A stretch of DNA of 64,000 bases from Ketogulonicigenium robustum (GCF_002117445.1 NZ_CP019937.1:1609501-1673500), one strand, 5' to 3'. Positions 44,176-54,391 are shown, counted from the first letter of the stretch. Translations and numbers: made by a program. The notes: generated by a model not told the origin, from the letters alone.

Positions 44176-45900
44176 TTAGCCCATTATGGAAATAGCACCA
44201 GTTTCTGTACGGCACCAGCGCATCCACCGTGCCCGCTTGTAAACTTCAGCTTCGGCTTCGGCCCATGCAACCGCGCTATCGTCACCAGACGCGGCCGCTA
44301 GTTTCGCCACAGCAACCCAGAGATCAGCCCGGTAAGGCACGATTTTCAACAGGTGAACATAGGTATTAATCGCCGACGGAATGTCACCTGCATGTACATA
44401 GGTCTCGGCAAGCGTCGTCAGTGCATTCGGGCACGCAGATGACCGCAAACGATCACTGGTGATCAGCGAAATGACGGCGGCATGATCCTGCCTCTTACGT
44501 AAAGCTCCGACGCGCGTGAAAAACGTCTTTGTGCTCTCCTTATCGGTCAGGTTGACGATCATCAGCTCCAACCGGTCGATCGCAAGCTGCGACAGAGCGA
44601 TACCCGCGTGCCCCTCGTGGTGGAGGTTCGGCACCGCGTCGTCTTCACCGATACTGTGGTCGGCGAAAAAGTGAGTGTAGAACACGCCAGAGGCAGAGGC
44701 GTGCATGTTGAAATCGCCAAAGCGATGCCGCGCGGTCTGCAGGTGGCTTAGTTCGATAAAATGGGCACCGGGTTTACCATAGAGCATGTTCGCAAACCCA
44801 GCGCCATGGGCCGAGATCAGCACATCGGCTGAGTTAACAAGGCTGGCTTGCTGGATAGGGGTCATCTCCTCGAACAAGACCGTTTTGAAACCATAGCGGC
44901 CCAGCATTTCCAGCAGCAGATCCTCGCCCACAATGGCGCGGTCACGTGCGGCGCCGGGTTTGCGCGACACATAGACCAACTTCGCGCTCTCGTCATGGAA
45001 GGTGCGCGTCAGGACCGCATCGCGATGTAGGCGAATATATTCGTCGCGGCTATTGCGGAAGATATTGCGGTAATTATCGATGGTCGCGGGACGCAGGTCG
45101 CCATTTTTCAATTTATTCGAAAAACCTGCCTCTTCCTCTATATCGGCCAGCATGGCGGCCGTCGAAAAATGATAAAGATGATTGGTCGTGAATGGAATAA
45201 TGGCTTCTTTATAGGACGTACTGCCCGTAAGAAACTGTATTCTATCGAACAGATCGGGGTAGAAGTCCTCAACCGCCCGTTCGATGTAAGGTTTTAATTC
45301 GCCCGCGCCGCCGGTCACGAAATGGATCGGGCCCGACATGCCGAAATCGCGATACATCTGCAGATAGATCAACGATTCCGTTGTGAAGTGGTAGTAGTTA
45401 TAAAAATTTCGGCACTCGACCACAAAAGGAAGTTCGGCGTAGGCAGTAAATTCCTCGGGCGAGATCGAGGGGATGGTAGATAGTCCCAAACTGCGCGCGG
45501 CCTCAGATTCGGCCATCAGCAAATGATTTGCTTCCTCCTCGCCCATGTCTTTGAGAATCTTGGTGCGCACCCGCAGCGCAGCGGCGCCCGTCATCAGCAC
45601 CGCCCCGCCGCATTTCGGCAGACGGCCCTTGAACGAGAAATTGCGCACGACCACGGGAAAGCTGCGCAACTCCACAGCCCTTTTCGCCGATTTGAAGTCG
45701 CGGTAGTTCGTCACGAAGCCATGCAGCAACTTGTTATGTGCCGGATTTTCGGCAGCAATCACCGACTGCAGCTCTGCGCGGTCGACGTAACGCGGGTTCA
45801 GGCCATCACCGTTGTCGACAAACCTAAACTTGTTGTTTTCGCCCGGCACGAAGAAGAACGGCCCGCTGGCTTTCTTCCTTTTCTCGTTATTCTCACTCAC
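44176..45900 (-). CDS. GT61-like glycosyltransferase with C-terminal TPR repeats
   Basis: 574 residues. Middle region with the GT61 pattern YNYYHFTTESLIYLQMYRD and the conserved LVYVSRKPGAARDR and ISAHGAGFANMLYGKPG. The C-terminal 100 residues form helix pairs of TPR type (ALTTLAETYVHAGDIPSAINTYVHLLKIVPYRADLWVAV). The start is GTG at 45900, next to the stop of the upstream gene (one base apart). Function in surface glycan assembly is inferred. Confidence 0.78.
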   Translation of the reverse strand: MSENNEKRKKASGPFFFVPGENNKFRFVDNGDGLNPRYVDRAELQSVIAAENPAHNKLLHGFVTNYRDFKSAKRAVELRSFPVVVRNFSFKGRLPKCGGAVLMTGAAALRVRTKILKDMGEEEANHLLMAESEAARSLGLSTIPSISPEEFTAYAELPFVVECRNFYNYYHFTTESLIYLQMYRDFGMSGPIHFVTGGAGELKPYIERAVEDFYPDLFDRIQFLTGSTSYKEAIIPFTTNHLYHFSTAAMLADIEEEAGFSNKLKNGDLRPATIDNYRNIFRNSRDEYIRLHRDAVLTRTFHDESAKLVYVSRKPGAARDRAIVGEDLLLEMLGRYGFKTVLFEEMTPIQQASLVNSADVLISAHGAGFANMLYGKPGAHFIELSHLQTARHRFGDFNMHASASGVFYTHFFADHSIGEDDAVPNLHHEGHAGIALSQLAIDRLELMIVNLTDKESTKTFFTRVGALRKRQDHAAVISLITSDRLRSSACPNALTTLAETYVHAGDIPSAINTYVHLLKIVPYRADLWVAVAKLAAASGDDSAVAWAEAEAEVYKRARWMRWCRTETGAISIMG

Positions 45901-45901
45901 A

Positions 45902-47557
45902 TCACTTGTCCGATAATGCTGGTTCGACTGCGCCGATGCCCGTCAAATGGCGGTCCAAATCTTGCGCGAATCCGTTGCGGTCAATCGCCGTGAAATACGC
46001 TTTGGCGATTTGCATCCGCCGGATCGACCCGTTCAGAATGATACGCTCGACAAGGTTGGCCTGGTACGTGCGGTTGGCGCGCGCGGCGCGATACCCGCGA
46101 TAGAACCAGTCCGGCGCCAAGGTTCCGTCGGCTGCGCCGCGCAGCGCGTCGTCGAGCAAGCCCAGATAGTCGACGAAACGCTTGCTGTAGGCGCCGGTGC
46201 CGCGCGCGTTCAAAACAAGGGTACGCGCGGGGCCCAACCCATCGATATATGCCGCGTCGGCCTGCTTTGGATCAGCGATAACATACGCCTTAGTGCCCGC
46301 CGCATGGCCGCCCAATGCGAGACCTGCCAAAGCTTTCGGCGAAAGGGCCAGCAGGTTTGCAGCCGGAAACAGGTCCTGCAATCCCGCCGCCAGCGCTGCG
46401 CCATCGCCAATCCCCACCAGCAGAATAGTCTTGAAATCCTGCAGCACTTTCAGGTTCTGAAGCTCGGCACGCAGGGCTTCGTACGCTGCCGTGTCGCCAC
46501 GGCGGACGACCAGATCCAGCGCCGAAACACCCAGACGGCGGCAGTTGCCGGCGATTACGCCTTCCTCGGCCCGCACAGCCGCAAAAGGCCCCACCGCAAA
46601 CGCAGCCGATATGATCAGAGTGTCGCTGTTGCGCGGCAGGTAGCGCACCATCATGTCGTCGGTCGAAACAAACCGCCCGCCGTTCATGGAAAGCTCGCTC
46701 ATCCACATGGCGGATTGGGCCGAAGACAACATCAGGAAATCGGTAATGCCCGACAGCTTCTTGCCCTGGTCACCTAGAAAACCGAAGTTGACCTCAATCG
46801 CGATTCTGACCTGATCGGGGGTCATCACCGACATGCGGCGTTTGCGGATCATATCGGGGGTGTAATCGGTGTCGTTGGTACCGTTATTGGTCACCAGCGC
46901 CAAACGCCCCGCGATCTTGATGGCTTTAAACCGCGACCCCAGCGCGAAGTGGCCGAAATCATACACGCTTTTGCTGGAATGCCGCACCGCGGCGCCCGCA
47001 CTGAAGAAGTCGACCGGCCAGTTATAGATCACCGTGTCCGGCCCGTTGACTTTGGTGTACATCACCCCGTGCACGGTGGCCGAAAAGGGCTCCTCGTCGG
47101 CCACCATCAGATGCTGCGTATGGGCCTTCATCTGTTCGACATAATCGGCGCAGAGGCAGTCGTCATCGTCCAGCCGAAACTGCAGGACATCGGCAAACTT
47201 CAGGCCCAACTCGCGGAAGACCTTCTTTTGCGCCTCGCCTGCAGCGGTCAATCCGAAGAACTGCAACTTCACCTGCGGAACGGCGGTGCAGATCTTCTCC
47301 AACCGTTCGCGGAATCGCTTCGGCATCAGCTTTGACGCCAGCACGACAAAGATGAAGTCCTGATCGGTCTGCGCGCGTAAAGACGCCAGTGTCAGGTGCT
47401 CGAACGTGGCAAGGCGCGCATTCATGCGTTCGGTCGTGAACAGCATTTTGACTTGCTCGAGCGCGATAGCCTCCACCTCCTCGGCGGATTTTCCCTGGTA
47501 GGCCTTCCAATCGCCGCGCCCGACAAGCGAAAAGCGGCACACACCGGCGACTATCAT
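45902..47557 (-). CDS. Putative rhamnosyl/glycosyltransferase, two-part protein
   Basis: 551 residues. The N-terminal half matches the putative rhamnosyl transferase pattern: CRFSLVGRGDWKAYQGKS near the start, TERMNARLATFEHLTLASLRAQTDQDF and the acidic metal motif RLDDDDC at 128-134. The C-terminal half (about 340-551) contains a Rossmann-like strand TILLVGIGDGAALAAGLQDL and is not recognised. It is the first gene of the block and starts at ATG 47557. Substrate unknown. Confidence 0.72.
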   Translation of the reverse strand: MIVAGVCRFSLVGRGDWKAYQGKSAEEVEAIALEQVKMLFTTERMNARLATFEHLTLASLRAQTDQDFIFVVLASKLMPKRFRERLEKICTAVPQVKLQFFGLTAAGEAQKKVFRELGLKFADVLQFRLDDDDCLCADYVEQMKAHTQHLMVADEEPFSATVHGVMYTKVNGPDTVIYNWPVDFFSAGAAVRHSSKSVYDFGHFALGSRFKAIKIAGRLALVTNNGTNDTDYTPDMIRKRRMSVMTPDQVRIAIEVNFGFLGDQGKKLSGITDFLMLSSAQSAMWMSELSMNGGRFVSTDDMMVRYLPRNSDTLIISAAFAVGPFAAVRAEEGVIAGNCRRLGVSALDLVVRRGDTAAYEALRAELQNLKVLQDFKTILLVGIGDGAALAAGLQDLFPAANLLALSPKALAGLALGGHAAGTKAYVIADPKQADAAYIDGLGPARTLVLNARGTGAYSKRFVDYLGLLDDALRGAADGTLAPDWFYRGYRAARANRTYQANLVERIILNGSIRRMQIAKAYFTAIDRNGFAQDLDRHLTGIGAVEPALSDK

Positions 47558-47587
47558 TTTGCCTTGAACCCTTCGGCTAGCGCAATT

Positions 47588-47707
47588 TCACTGGCGACGA
47601 TGCAACACAAAGACGCTGAACGCCAGTATTTTAGCGATGACATCCAGCTTTTCACCGCGCCAGCAGACGCCTGCACTGATTAACAGCACCGCGATAAAAA
47701 CACTCAT
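47588..47707 (-). CDS. Possible 39-residue small membrane protein
   Basis: ATG at 47707 to TGA at 47588: M-S-V-F-I-A-V-L-L-I-S-A-G-V-C-W as the first 16 residues, then a basic stretch and a second hydrophobic run before HRRQ. Two short hydrophobic segments could be membrane helices. No ribosome site is evident; it lies just downstream of the tRNA-Thr 3' end, in the 380-bp gap 47558-47938, and may be chance. Confidence 0.25.
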   Translation of the reverse strand: MSVFIAVLLISAGVCWRGEKLDVIAKILAFSVFVLHRRQ

Positions 47708-47719
47708 TTTTTTGGATAA

Positions 47720-47794
<75 letters not shown>

Positions 47795-47807
47795 AACCTT
47801 GCAGCGG

Positions 47808-47835
47808 CTTTTAGCGAAGATGACGGTGGGCGCAA
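47808..47835 (-). promoter_or_regulatory. Candidate promoter for tRNA-Thr
   Basis: Minus-strand TTGCGC (47835-47830), 16 bases, TAAAAG (47813-47808); RNA would start near 47801, 7 bases before the mature tRNA. Same -35 hexamer as the tRNA-Gly promoter. Confidence 0.45.
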
Positions 47836-47938
47836 GGGGGAAATTTGCTTGACGCTGCGGCCAGATGCGCACCGCTTTCGCGCATCGCGCGCGCGGGCAA
47901 AGCTGGACGGGCCGCCCTACGCGGTTTAGACCATAGGT

Positions 47939-48130
47939 ATGACGAATAACCAAACCTCCAAACGCCCCGGCGATTCCCCCCGCGACGCGCGCATCAAAGC
48001 CGCGCTCAAGGCGAATATCGCGCGGCGAAAGGCGCAAATGAAGGCGCGGGCCCCAAGTGACGCCGCCGCCGATAACGAGCAGCCCGCAGACGGTCTGGAA
48101 GCGCCCCAGCCCCCAGCGCAAGACGACTAA
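47939..48130 (+). CDS. Small conserved basic/acidic protein upstream of murA
   Basis: 63 residues: a basic helix RDARIKAALKANIARRKAQMKAR followed by an acidic, proline-rich tail. Short proteins with this helix occur just before murA in related genomes, as I recall. It ends 9 bases before the murA ATG, so it is probably cotranscribed. Function unknown. Confidence 0.65.
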   Translation: MTNNQTSKRPGDSPRDARIKAALKANIARRKAQMKARAPSDAAADNEQPADGLEAPQPPAQDD

Positions 48131-48139
48131 GGACGCCTG

Positions 48140-49408
48140 ATGGACCATATCATTTTGCGGGGTGGCCAGCCCCTGCGCGGCCAAATTCCCATCGCCGGCG
48201 CAAAAAACGCCTGCCTTGCGCTGATGCCCGCCACCCTGCTCTCGGACGAGCCGCTGACGCTGACGAACGCGCCGCGCTTGTCGGACATCGTGACGATGAC
48301 CCAGTTGCTGGAATCCCTCGGCACCGAGGTGAGCAGTCTGCAAAACGGCAAGACTCTGGTGATGTCCTCGCATGCGATGACCTCGGTGCAGGCCGATTAT
48401 GACATCGTCCGCAAAATGCGCGCCTCGAACCTTGTGCTTGGCCCGCTGTTGGCGCGCCATGGGCAGGCGATTGTTTCCTTGCCGGGCGGCTGCGCCATCG
48501 GCGCGCGGCCGATGGATATCCACATCACCGCGCTAGAGGCGCTGGGGGCCGAGATTGAACTGAAAGACGGCTACCTGCACGCTGTCGCCCGCAACGGCCT
48601 GCGCGGCGCGCGGGTGCCGCTGCGATTCGCCTCGGTCGGGGCAACGGAAAACGTGCTGATGGCGGCAACGCTGGCCAAGGGCACCACCATCATCGAAAAC
48701 GCCGCGCGCGAGCCTGAAATCGTCGATCTGGCCGATTGCTTGCGCAAAATGGGCGCGCAGATCGAAGGTGACGGCACATCGACCATCACCATTCAGGGCG
48801 TTGACCGCCTGCACGGCGCGACGCACCAAGTCGTCACTGACCGCATCGAATTGGGCACCTATATGCTGGCCCCCGTTATCGTGGGGGGCGAGGTCGAATG
48901 CCTTGGCGGACGACTGGCGCTGGTTGAAAGCTTTGTCGAGCACCTGCATGCCGCGGGTATCGATGTGACCGAAACGGCCCACGGCCTGAAGGTCAGCTGC
49001 GCAGGCGATCGCCCCCGCGCGGTCAACGTGACCACGCAGCCGTTCCCCGGCTTCCCGACCGACCTGCAAGCCCAGATGATGGCGATGCTGTGCACCGCCG
49101 ATGGCACGTCGGTGCTGGAAGAAACCATTTTCGAAAACCGCTTCATGCACGCCCCCGAGCTAATCCGCATGGGCGCGCGCATTGAAGTGCAGGGCGGCAC
49201 CGCCACCGTCCACGGCGTCGCCCGCATGAAGGGCGCTCCCGTGATGGCCACCGACCTACGCGCCTCGGTCAGCTTGATTCTGGCTGGGCTGGGGGCCGAG
49301 GGCGAGACAATCGTCAACCGCGTCTACCACCTTGATCGCGGCTACGAACACGTCGAAGATAAGTTGCGGGCCGTGGGCGCGCAGATTGAAAGGGTGCATG
49401 GATCATGA
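48140..49408 (+). CDS. murA: UDP-N-acetylglucosamine 1-carboxyvinyltransferase
   Basis: First committed step of peptidoglycan synthesis (enolpyruvyl transfer from PEP to UDP-GlcNAc), the target of fosfomycin. 422 residues. The catalytic Cys is present in [11 protein letters not shown], the position of Cys115 in E. coli. [14 protein letters not shown] and [15 protein letters not shown] are also typical. The stop overlaps the next ATG by four bases. Confidence 0.97.
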   Translation: MDHIILRGGQPLRGQIPIAGAKNACLALMPATLLSDEPLTLTNAPRLSDIVTMTQLLESLGTEVSSLQNGKTLVMSSHAMTSVQADYDIVRKMRASNLVLGPLLARHGQAIVSLPGGCAIGARPMDIHITALEALGAEIELKDGYLHAVARNGLRGARVPLRFASVGATENVLMAATLAKGTTIIENAAREPEIVDLADCLRKMGAQIEGDGTSTITIQGVDRLHGATHQVVTDRIELGTYMLAPVIVGGEVECLGGRLALVESFVEHLHAAGIDVTETAHGLKVSCAGDRPRAVNVTTQPFPGFPTDLQAQMMAMLCTADGTSVLEETIFENRFMHAPELIRMGARIEVQGGTATVHGVARMKGAPVMATDLRASVSLILAGLGAEGETIVNRVYHLDRGYEHVEDKLRAVGAQIERVHGS

Positions 49409-49881
49409 CCGAAGACGCACGTTTCGCCGACGGCGACGAACGCCCGCTGCGCCTGATGGCCGAAGGGCCAGAAGATTTGGAAATTATCGCCGCGCTGGTG
49501 CAGGATTCCGTCCTGCCCGCCGCCGAGATGATCTGGCAGCCCAAGCAGCGGCGTTTCGCACTGCTGCTGAACCGCTTTCGCTGGGAAGATCCGCTGAACG
49601 CGAACGGCCGCCGCAAGCGCCCCGAACGCGTCCGCAGCGTCCTGCGCTTTGACGATGTCTTGCGCGTGCGCAGCCAAGGCCTCGACCAAAACCAAAAGGA
49701 TGTCGTCCTGTCGCTGCTGACGGTGGAATTCGTCCCTGGCGTGGATGGCACGGGCCAGTTCAAGCTGGTTTTGGCTGGTGACGGCCTGATCGCGCTGGAT
49801 GTCGAGGCTCTCAATGCTACGCTCGAGGATGTGACGCGCCCCTATGCCGCGCCCTCGGGCAAGGTGCCGACCCACGACTGA
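49405..49881 (+). CDS. DUF2948 family protein
   Basis: 158 residues. The [19 protein letters not shown] segment and [17 protein letters not shown] are family features of DUF2948. No known role. It is coupled to murA by an ATGA overlap and lies upstream of hisD with a 52-base gap containing a normal AGGAG site. Confidence 0.85.
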   Translation: MTEDARFADGDERPLRLMAEGPEDLEIIAALVQDSVLPAAEMIWQPKQRRFALLLNRFRWEDPLNANGRRKRPERVRSVLRFDDVLRVRSQGLDQNQKDVVLSLLTVEFVPGVDGTGQFKLVLAGDGLIALDVEALNATLEDVTRPYAAPSGKVPTHD

Positions 49882-49933
49882 GTGTTGCACCCCCTGCCCC
49901 GCAACGCTAAGCGCATAGGCAAAGGAGACCGCC

Positions 49934-51241
49934 ATGCCGCTGCACCTCAACAGCCAGAGCGCTGATTTCGAACAAGCCTTCACCGCCCTTCTGGGCATGA
50001 AGCGCGAGGATAGCCCCGATGTCGACGCCATCGTCGCCGACATTATCGCCGACGTGCGCGGACGGGGCGATGCGGCGCTAATCGAGCTGACGGCGCGTTT
50101 CGACAAGATGGATCTGACGCCCGAAACGCTGCGCTTTTCCGACGCCGAAATTGACGCGCTGGTCGCGCAAGTCCCGGCCGAGGAAGCCGCCGCCCTGCAA
50201 CTGGCCGCCGACCGCATCCGCGCCTACCACACCGCCCAAATGCCGCAAGATGCGCGCTGGACGGACGAGGCTGGTGCCGATCTGGGGTGGCGCTGGACGG
50301 CGCTGTCGGCTGCTGGCCTTTATGTGCCGGGTGGGTTGGCCAGCTACCCGTCTTCGCTGCTGATGAACGCAATTCCTGCCAAGGTCGCGGGCGTCAAGCG
50401 GTTGGCCGTGACCGTGCCCACGCCGGGCGGCGCTGCCAACCCGCTGGTGTTGCTGGCCGCGCGCATTGCGGGCGTGGACGAGGTTTACCGCGTCGGCGGC
50501 GCGCAGGCGATTGCCGCGCTGGCCTACGGCACGCCCACCATCCCGCCGGTCGACAAGATCACCGGCCCGGGCAACGCCTTTGTCGCCGCCGCCAAACGCC
50601 GCGTTTTCGGCAAAGTCGGCATCGATATGATCGCGGGCCCGTCGGAAATTCTGGTCATCGCCGATGGCGACAACAATCCCGAATGGATCGCCCTCGACCT
50701 GATGTCGCAGGCCGAACACGATGCCAGCGCTCAATCCATCCTCATCACCGACAGCCCGACGTTTGCACAGGCTGTCGAGGACGCCGTCGAACGCCTACTG
50801 ACGACGCTGACCCGCGCCGATATCGCAGGGGCCAGCTGGCGCGACTTTGGCGCGATCATTCTGGTGCGCGACATGGCCGAGGCTGCCGCGCTTTCAAACC
50901 GCATCGCGCCCGAGCATTTGGAAATCTGCACCGCAGACCCCGAAGCCCTGCTGCCGCAGATCGAACACGCCGGTGCCATCTTCCTTGGCCAATGGACCCC
51001 CGAAGCCATCGGCGACTACATCGGCGGCCCAAACCACGTGCTGCCGACGGCCCGCTCAGCGCGATTCTCCTCGGGCCTGTCGGTGATGGACTTCCTCAAG
51101 CGCACGACGATTGCCCGCATGACCCCCGAGGCCCTGCGCGCCATCGGCCCCGCCGCCGAGGTGCTGGCCGCCTCCGAAAGCCTCGAGGCGCATGGCCTGT
51201 CGGTCACCGCCCGCCTGAAGTCGTTGAACGCGGCGCCATGA
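49934..51241 (+). CDS. hisD: Histidinol dehydrogenase
   Basis: Last two steps of histidine synthesis (histidinol to histidine, NAD-dependent). 435 residues with GGLASYPSSLLMNAIPAKVAG, the NAD-loop region TGPGNAFVAAAKR, GPSEILVIAD and HLEICTADPE. Followed by UPF0262 with an ATGA overlap; in this family that neighbour is typical. Confidence 0.96.
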   Translation: MPLHLNSQSADFEQAFTALLGMKREDSPDVDAIVADIIADVRGRGDAALIELTARFDKMDLTPETLRFSDAEIDALVAQVPAEEAAALQLAADRIRAYHTAQMPQDARWTDEAGADLGWRWTALSAAGLYVPGGLASYPSSLLMNAIPAKVAGVKRLAVTVPTPGGAANPLVLLAARIAGVDEVYRVGGAQAIAALAYGTPTIPPVDKITGPGNAFVAAAKRRVFGKVGIDMIAGPSEILVIADGDNNPEWIALDLMSQAEHDASAQSILITDSPTFAQAVEDAVERLLTTLTRADIAGASWRDFGAIILVRDMAEAAALSNRIAPEHLEICTADPEALLPQIEHAGAIFLGQWTPEAIGDYIGGPNHVLPTARSARFSSGLSVMDFLKRTTIARMTPEALRAIGPAAEVLAASESLEAHGLSVTARLKSLNAAP

Positions 51242-51723
51242 ACCGCCTGATCGCGATCACGCTGGACGAGCACGGCCTGCCGCCTGCGGCACCCGAAGCT
51301 GTGCAAGAACGCGCGGTCGCGATCTTTGATTTACTGGAAGACAACGCCTTTGCCCTGCCCGCACGGCCCGATTACCCCGTGCCGGTCGGCCCCTACCGCC
51401 TGAATCTGGCGCTGCGCGAGCGGCGCCTGCATTTTACGATCGCGGGCGAATCCCATAATCCGATGGCAGAATTCCAGCTCTCGATGGGCCCGTTCCATCA
51501 GGTCATCAAAGACTACTTCCAGATCTGCGACAGCTACCACAACGCGGTGAAATCCATGCCACCCGCGCGGATCGAAGCCATCGACATGGCGCGGCGCGGC
51601 ATCCACAACGAAGGCGCCCGCATTTTGCAAGAACGGCTGCACGGCAAGGCCGAATTGGACGCCGCAACCGCGCGCCGTCTGTTCACGCTGGTCTGCGCCC
51701 TTTGCGAAGGCCCCGCACGGTGA
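51238..51723 (+). CDS. UPF0262 family protein
   Basis: 161 residues. Sequence ERRLHFTIAGESHNPMAEFQLSMGPFHQVIKDYFQICDSYHNAVKS and the closing DMARRGIHNEGARILQERL belong to UPF0262. Function unknown. Starts at ATG 51238 overlapping the hisD stop, ends in the GTGA of the next gene; a long frame running further upstream through hisD is a shadow. Confidence 0.88.
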   Translation: MNRLIAITLDEHGLPPAAPEAVQERAVAIFDLLEDNAFALPARPDYPVPVGPYRLNLALRERRLHFTIAGESHNPMAEFQLSMGPFHQVIKDYFQICDSYHNAVKSMPPARIEAIDMARRGIHNEGARILQERLHGKAELDAATARRLFTLVCALCEGPAR

Positions 51724-52202
51724 GCGCGACCGCACCCCTGCCCGGTTCGGTTTTGTTTTGCTGCGACCAAAACTCGGTCCGATCGCCCATGGCTGAGGGG
51801 ATTATGAAAAAGTTCTACGGGCGCGATACTTACGTGCAATCGGCGGGCGTCCGCTCTGATCTGGAAATCGACGGTTTTGCGATTGCCGTCTGCGCCGAAA
51901 TCGGGGTCGAGCTATCGCGCCACCGCGTGCGGTCCTTCGACGAGATGCAAGACTGGGGCGACGACATTTCCGCCTTCGACCTTGTGGTCGCCCTCTCGTC
52001 TGCGTCCGAGGCGCGCGTGCTGGAGCTGAGCCAGTATTTCCACATGAACGTCGCCTATTGGCCGATCCCCGACCCGACCAGCAGCGGCGAATCGCGCGAT
52101 GCGCGCTTGCAGGCCTATCGCGACACACGCGATGCCATCATCCGCCACCTGACCGACCGCTGGGGCCCGCCGAACGCGGCCACAAGCCTTGCCCAAGCCT
52201 GA
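51720..52202 (+). CDS. Low-molecular-weight protein-tyrosine phosphatase family protein
   Basis: 160 residues from GTG 51720. The C(X)5R active-site loop is present as [14 protein letters not shown] near residue 14, and the general acid Asp follows in [10 protein letters not shown] near 118. The loop differs from the classic CLGNICRS, so arsenate-reductase-like use cannot be excluded. Coupled to UPF0262 by GTGA. Substrate unknown. Confidence 0.8.
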   Translation: MSATAPLPGSVLFCCDQNSVRSPMAEGIMKKFYGRDTYVQSAGVRSDLEIDGFAIAVCAEIGVELSRHRVRSFDEMQDWGDDISAFDLVVALSSASEARVLELSQYFHMNVAYWPIPDPTSSGESRDARLQAYRDTRDAIIRHLTDRWGPPNAATSLAQA

Positions 52203-52277
52203 GACGAAAAACACCTCCGCCGGGCGGAAGCCGCGCGTTTTCCCTTGAAATATACCAAAAGACAGCGCATCTAGCAC

Positions 52278-52298
52278 CCGTCCGCAACAGGCGGACGG
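52278..52298 (+). promoter_or_regulatory. Stem-loop in the infA leader
   Basis: CCGTCCGC (52278-52285) and GCGGACGG (52291-52298) form a perfect 8-bp stem with loop AACAG, 18 bases before the infA ATG. It lies upstream of the AGGAG site and may be a leader structure. Confidence 0.4.
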
Positions 52299-52315
52299 TT
52301 CTATCAGGAGATCAC

Positions 52316-52534
52316 ATGGCCAAGGAAGAACTGCTCGAATTCCCTGGTGTCGTCAAGGAACTCCTGCCGAACGCGACGTTTAGGGTCGAGCTAGAAAACG
52401 GCCACGAGATCATCGCACACACGGCAGGCAAGTTGCGCAAGAACCGCATTCGCGTTCTGGCAGGCGACAAAGTACAGGTCGAGATGACCCCTTACGATCT
52501 GACCAAGGGTCGGATCAACTATCGCTTCCGTTGA
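52316..52534 (+). CDS. infA: Translation initiation factor IF-1
   Basis: 72-residue OB-fold protein that binds the ribosomal A site. [53 protein letters not shown] is the canonical sequence. ATG 52316 with AGGAG 6 bases upstream. Leader contains a stem-loop. Confidence 0.97.
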   Translation: MAKEELLEFPGVVKELLPNATFRVELENGHEIIAHTAGKLRKNRIRVLAGDKVQVEMTPYDLTKGRINYRFR

Positions 52535-52548
52535 CAGCCCGCGCGCCC

Positions 52549-53133
52549 ATGACGGGCCTGCAGCTGATTTTGGGTTCGGCCTCGCCGCGGCGGGCCGAGC
52601 TGTTGGCGCAAATCGGCGTCACACCCAGCGCGATTACCCCGCCCGACATCGATGAAACGCCCGCCAACGGCGAGTTGCCGCGTGACTATGTCGCGCGGAT
52701 GTCGCGCGAGAAGCTGACGGCCCTGCCACAGTCCGACGATACCGTGACCCTCTGCGCCGATACGACGGTTGCGATGGGGCGGCGTATTCTGGGCAAGCCC
52801 GCCGATGCGGCCGAAGCTGCCGCGTTCCTTTATAGCATGTCGGGTCGCCGCCACCGCGTGATCACCGCCGTGTCTGTCGGCCGTGGCAGCGACAGCTGGC
52901 AAAAGGTCGTTGAGTCGGTGGTGAAGTTCAAAGTCCTCTCGGATGCCGAGGTGAACGCTTATATCGCCAGCGACGAGTGGCGCGGCAAAGCGGGCGGCTA
53001 TGCCATCCAAGGCTTGGCCGCGGGGTTCATCCCGTGGATCAGCGGCTCGTTCAGCGGGATTGTCGGCCTGCCTTTGGCCGAGACCGCAGCACTGTTACAA
53101 ACCGCCGGCTACGTAAAGCCGCAGAAGGATTAG
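52549..53133 (+). CDS. Maf-like nucleoside triphosphate pyrophosphatase
   Basis: 194 residues from ATG 52549 (a TTG at 52531 overlaps the infA stop). Maf family motifs: [18 protein letters not shown] at the start, DIDETP, and [16 protein letters not shown]. Family members hydrolyse modified or excess nucleoside triphosphates. Confidence 0.92.
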   Translation: MTGLQLILGSASPRRAELLAQIGVTPSAITPPDIDETPANGELPRDYVARMSREKLTALPQSDDTVTLCADTTVAMGRRILGKPADAAEAAAFLYSMSGRRHRVITAVSVGRGSDSWQKVVESVVKFKVLSDAEVNAYIASDEWRGKAGGYAIQGLAAGFIPWISGSFSGIVGLPLAETAALLQTAGYVKPQKD

Positions 53134-53137
53134 GATC

Positions 53138-54169
53138 ATGAAGGGCCGGAAAATCGTCCTTGACCACTATCAGGGGCGCGAAGCCGCCGCCCTGCTTGTC
53201 GATGGCCGTCTGGACGACGTACTGATCGACAGCGATCATGTCCGCCCCGGCGCGATCTTCCGCGCGATCTGCGACCGCCCGCTGAAAGGCCAAGGCGGCA
53301 TGATGCTGCGCATTCCCAACGGTACCGCATTCTTGCGCCAAGGGCGCGGGCTGCACCCCGGCCAAGCGATGCTGGTGCAGGTCACTGGCCATGCCGAAGA
53401 CGGCAAGGCCGTGCCCGTGACCGACCGCGTCTTGTTCAAAAGCCGCTATGCCATCATCACCCCCGGGGCCCCCGGCCGCAACATCTCGCGCCAGATCGAG
53501 GACGAGGAGGAGCGCGACCGCCTGGCTGGCATCGCGCACGAGGCGATGGAGGGGGCTGACGAGGCTGCCTTCGGGCTGATCTTGCGGTCGTCCGCCGAGG
53601 GCGCGGACGCCGACGATATCTATGACGATATTCAGGAAATGCTGGATCTGGCCATCGCTGTGATGGCCGATGCCGAGGGCGACACCCCCGAGGCGCTGAC
53701 CGAAGGCGACGGCCCCCATACTGTTGCGTGGCGCGAATGGTCCGCCCCCGAAGTCGAGACAACCGAGGGCGGTTTTGCACGCAACGGCGTCGATCAAATG
53801 ATCGACGATCTGGCGCGGCCCTATGTCGAAATCGGCGAAGGCACGATGTATGTCGAAACCACCCGTGCGCTGGTGGCGGTCGATGTGAACACCGGCGGCG
53901 ATACCTCGCCCGCAGCCGCGCTGAAGGCAAACCTTGCCGCCGCGCGCAACCTGCCCCGCGCGCTGCGCCTGCGCGGCCTTGGCGGGCAAATCGCGGTCGA
54001 CTTCGCCCCGATGTCGAAAGCCCACCGAAAGCAGGTCGAACAAAGCCTGCGCGCGTCGTTCAAGCTGGACGCGGTCGAAACCAGCCTTGTAGGCTGGACG
54101 ACAATGGGCCTGTTCGAATTGCAGCGCAAACGCGAACGCCTGCCGCTGTCGCAACTATTGGGGGACTAA
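53138..54169 (+). CDS. Short RNase E/G family protein
   Basis: 343 residues, far shorter than RNase G (about 490). The metal Asp residues of the RNase E catalytic core appear as ALVAVDVNTGGD near residue 250 and GGQIAVDFAPM near 290. The zinc-link cysteines of RNase E (CPxCxG) are absent, because the protein ends soon after. The S1-domain region is only partly recognisable at the N terminus. Likely a lineage-specific compact RNase G-type enzyme in the infA-maf-yacG operon. Confidence 0.85.
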   Translation: MKGRKIVLDHYQGREAAALLVDGRLDDVLIDSDHVRPGAIFRAICDRPLKGQGGMMLRIPNGTAFLRQGRGLHPGQAMLVQVTGHAEDGKAVPVTDRVLFKSRYAIITPGAPGRNISRQIEDEEERDRLAGIAHEAMEGADEAAFGLILRSSAEGADADDIYDDIQEMLDLAIAVMADAEGDTPEALTEGDGPHTVAWREWSAPEVETTEGGFARNGVDQMIDDLARPYVEIGEGTMYVETTRALVAVDVNTGGDTSPAAALKANLAAARNLPRALRLRGLGGQIAVDFAPMSKAHRKQVEQSLRASFKLDAVETSLVGWTTMGLFELQRKRERLPLSQLLGD

Positions 54170-54172
54170 GCT

Positions 54173-54373
54173 TTGGCCAAATGTCCAATCTGCGCGAAGG
54201 ACGCCGTCGCCGCCTTCCGCCCCTTCTGCTCGGCGCGATGCGCCGACGTTGATCTGGGGCGCTGGCTGGGTGGCAACTACCGCATCGCCTCGGAAGACGC
54301 GGACGAGCAGAAAGAGGCCCTGCAAGAAATGGACGCGCTGATCGAAAGCCAGCTGAACGCGACCAAACATTAA
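54173..54373 (+). CDS. yacG: DNA gyrase inhibitor YacG-like zinc protein
   Basis: 66 residues. Zinc ligands C4, C7 (CPIC) and C19, C23 (FCSARC) match YacG. TTG start at 54173, four bases after the RNase stop. Acidic C-terminal half. Confidence 0.88.
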   Translation: MAKCPICAKDAVAAFRPFCSARCADVDLGRWLGGNYRIASEDADEQKEALQEMDALIESQLNATKH

Positions 54374-54391
54374 GCCGCGTTCAGGGCCGGG

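Noticed and set aside
50287-51238. Long upstream extension of the UPF0262 frame through hisD
   Set aside because: The out-of-frame part runs inside hisD; the real start is the ATG at 51238.
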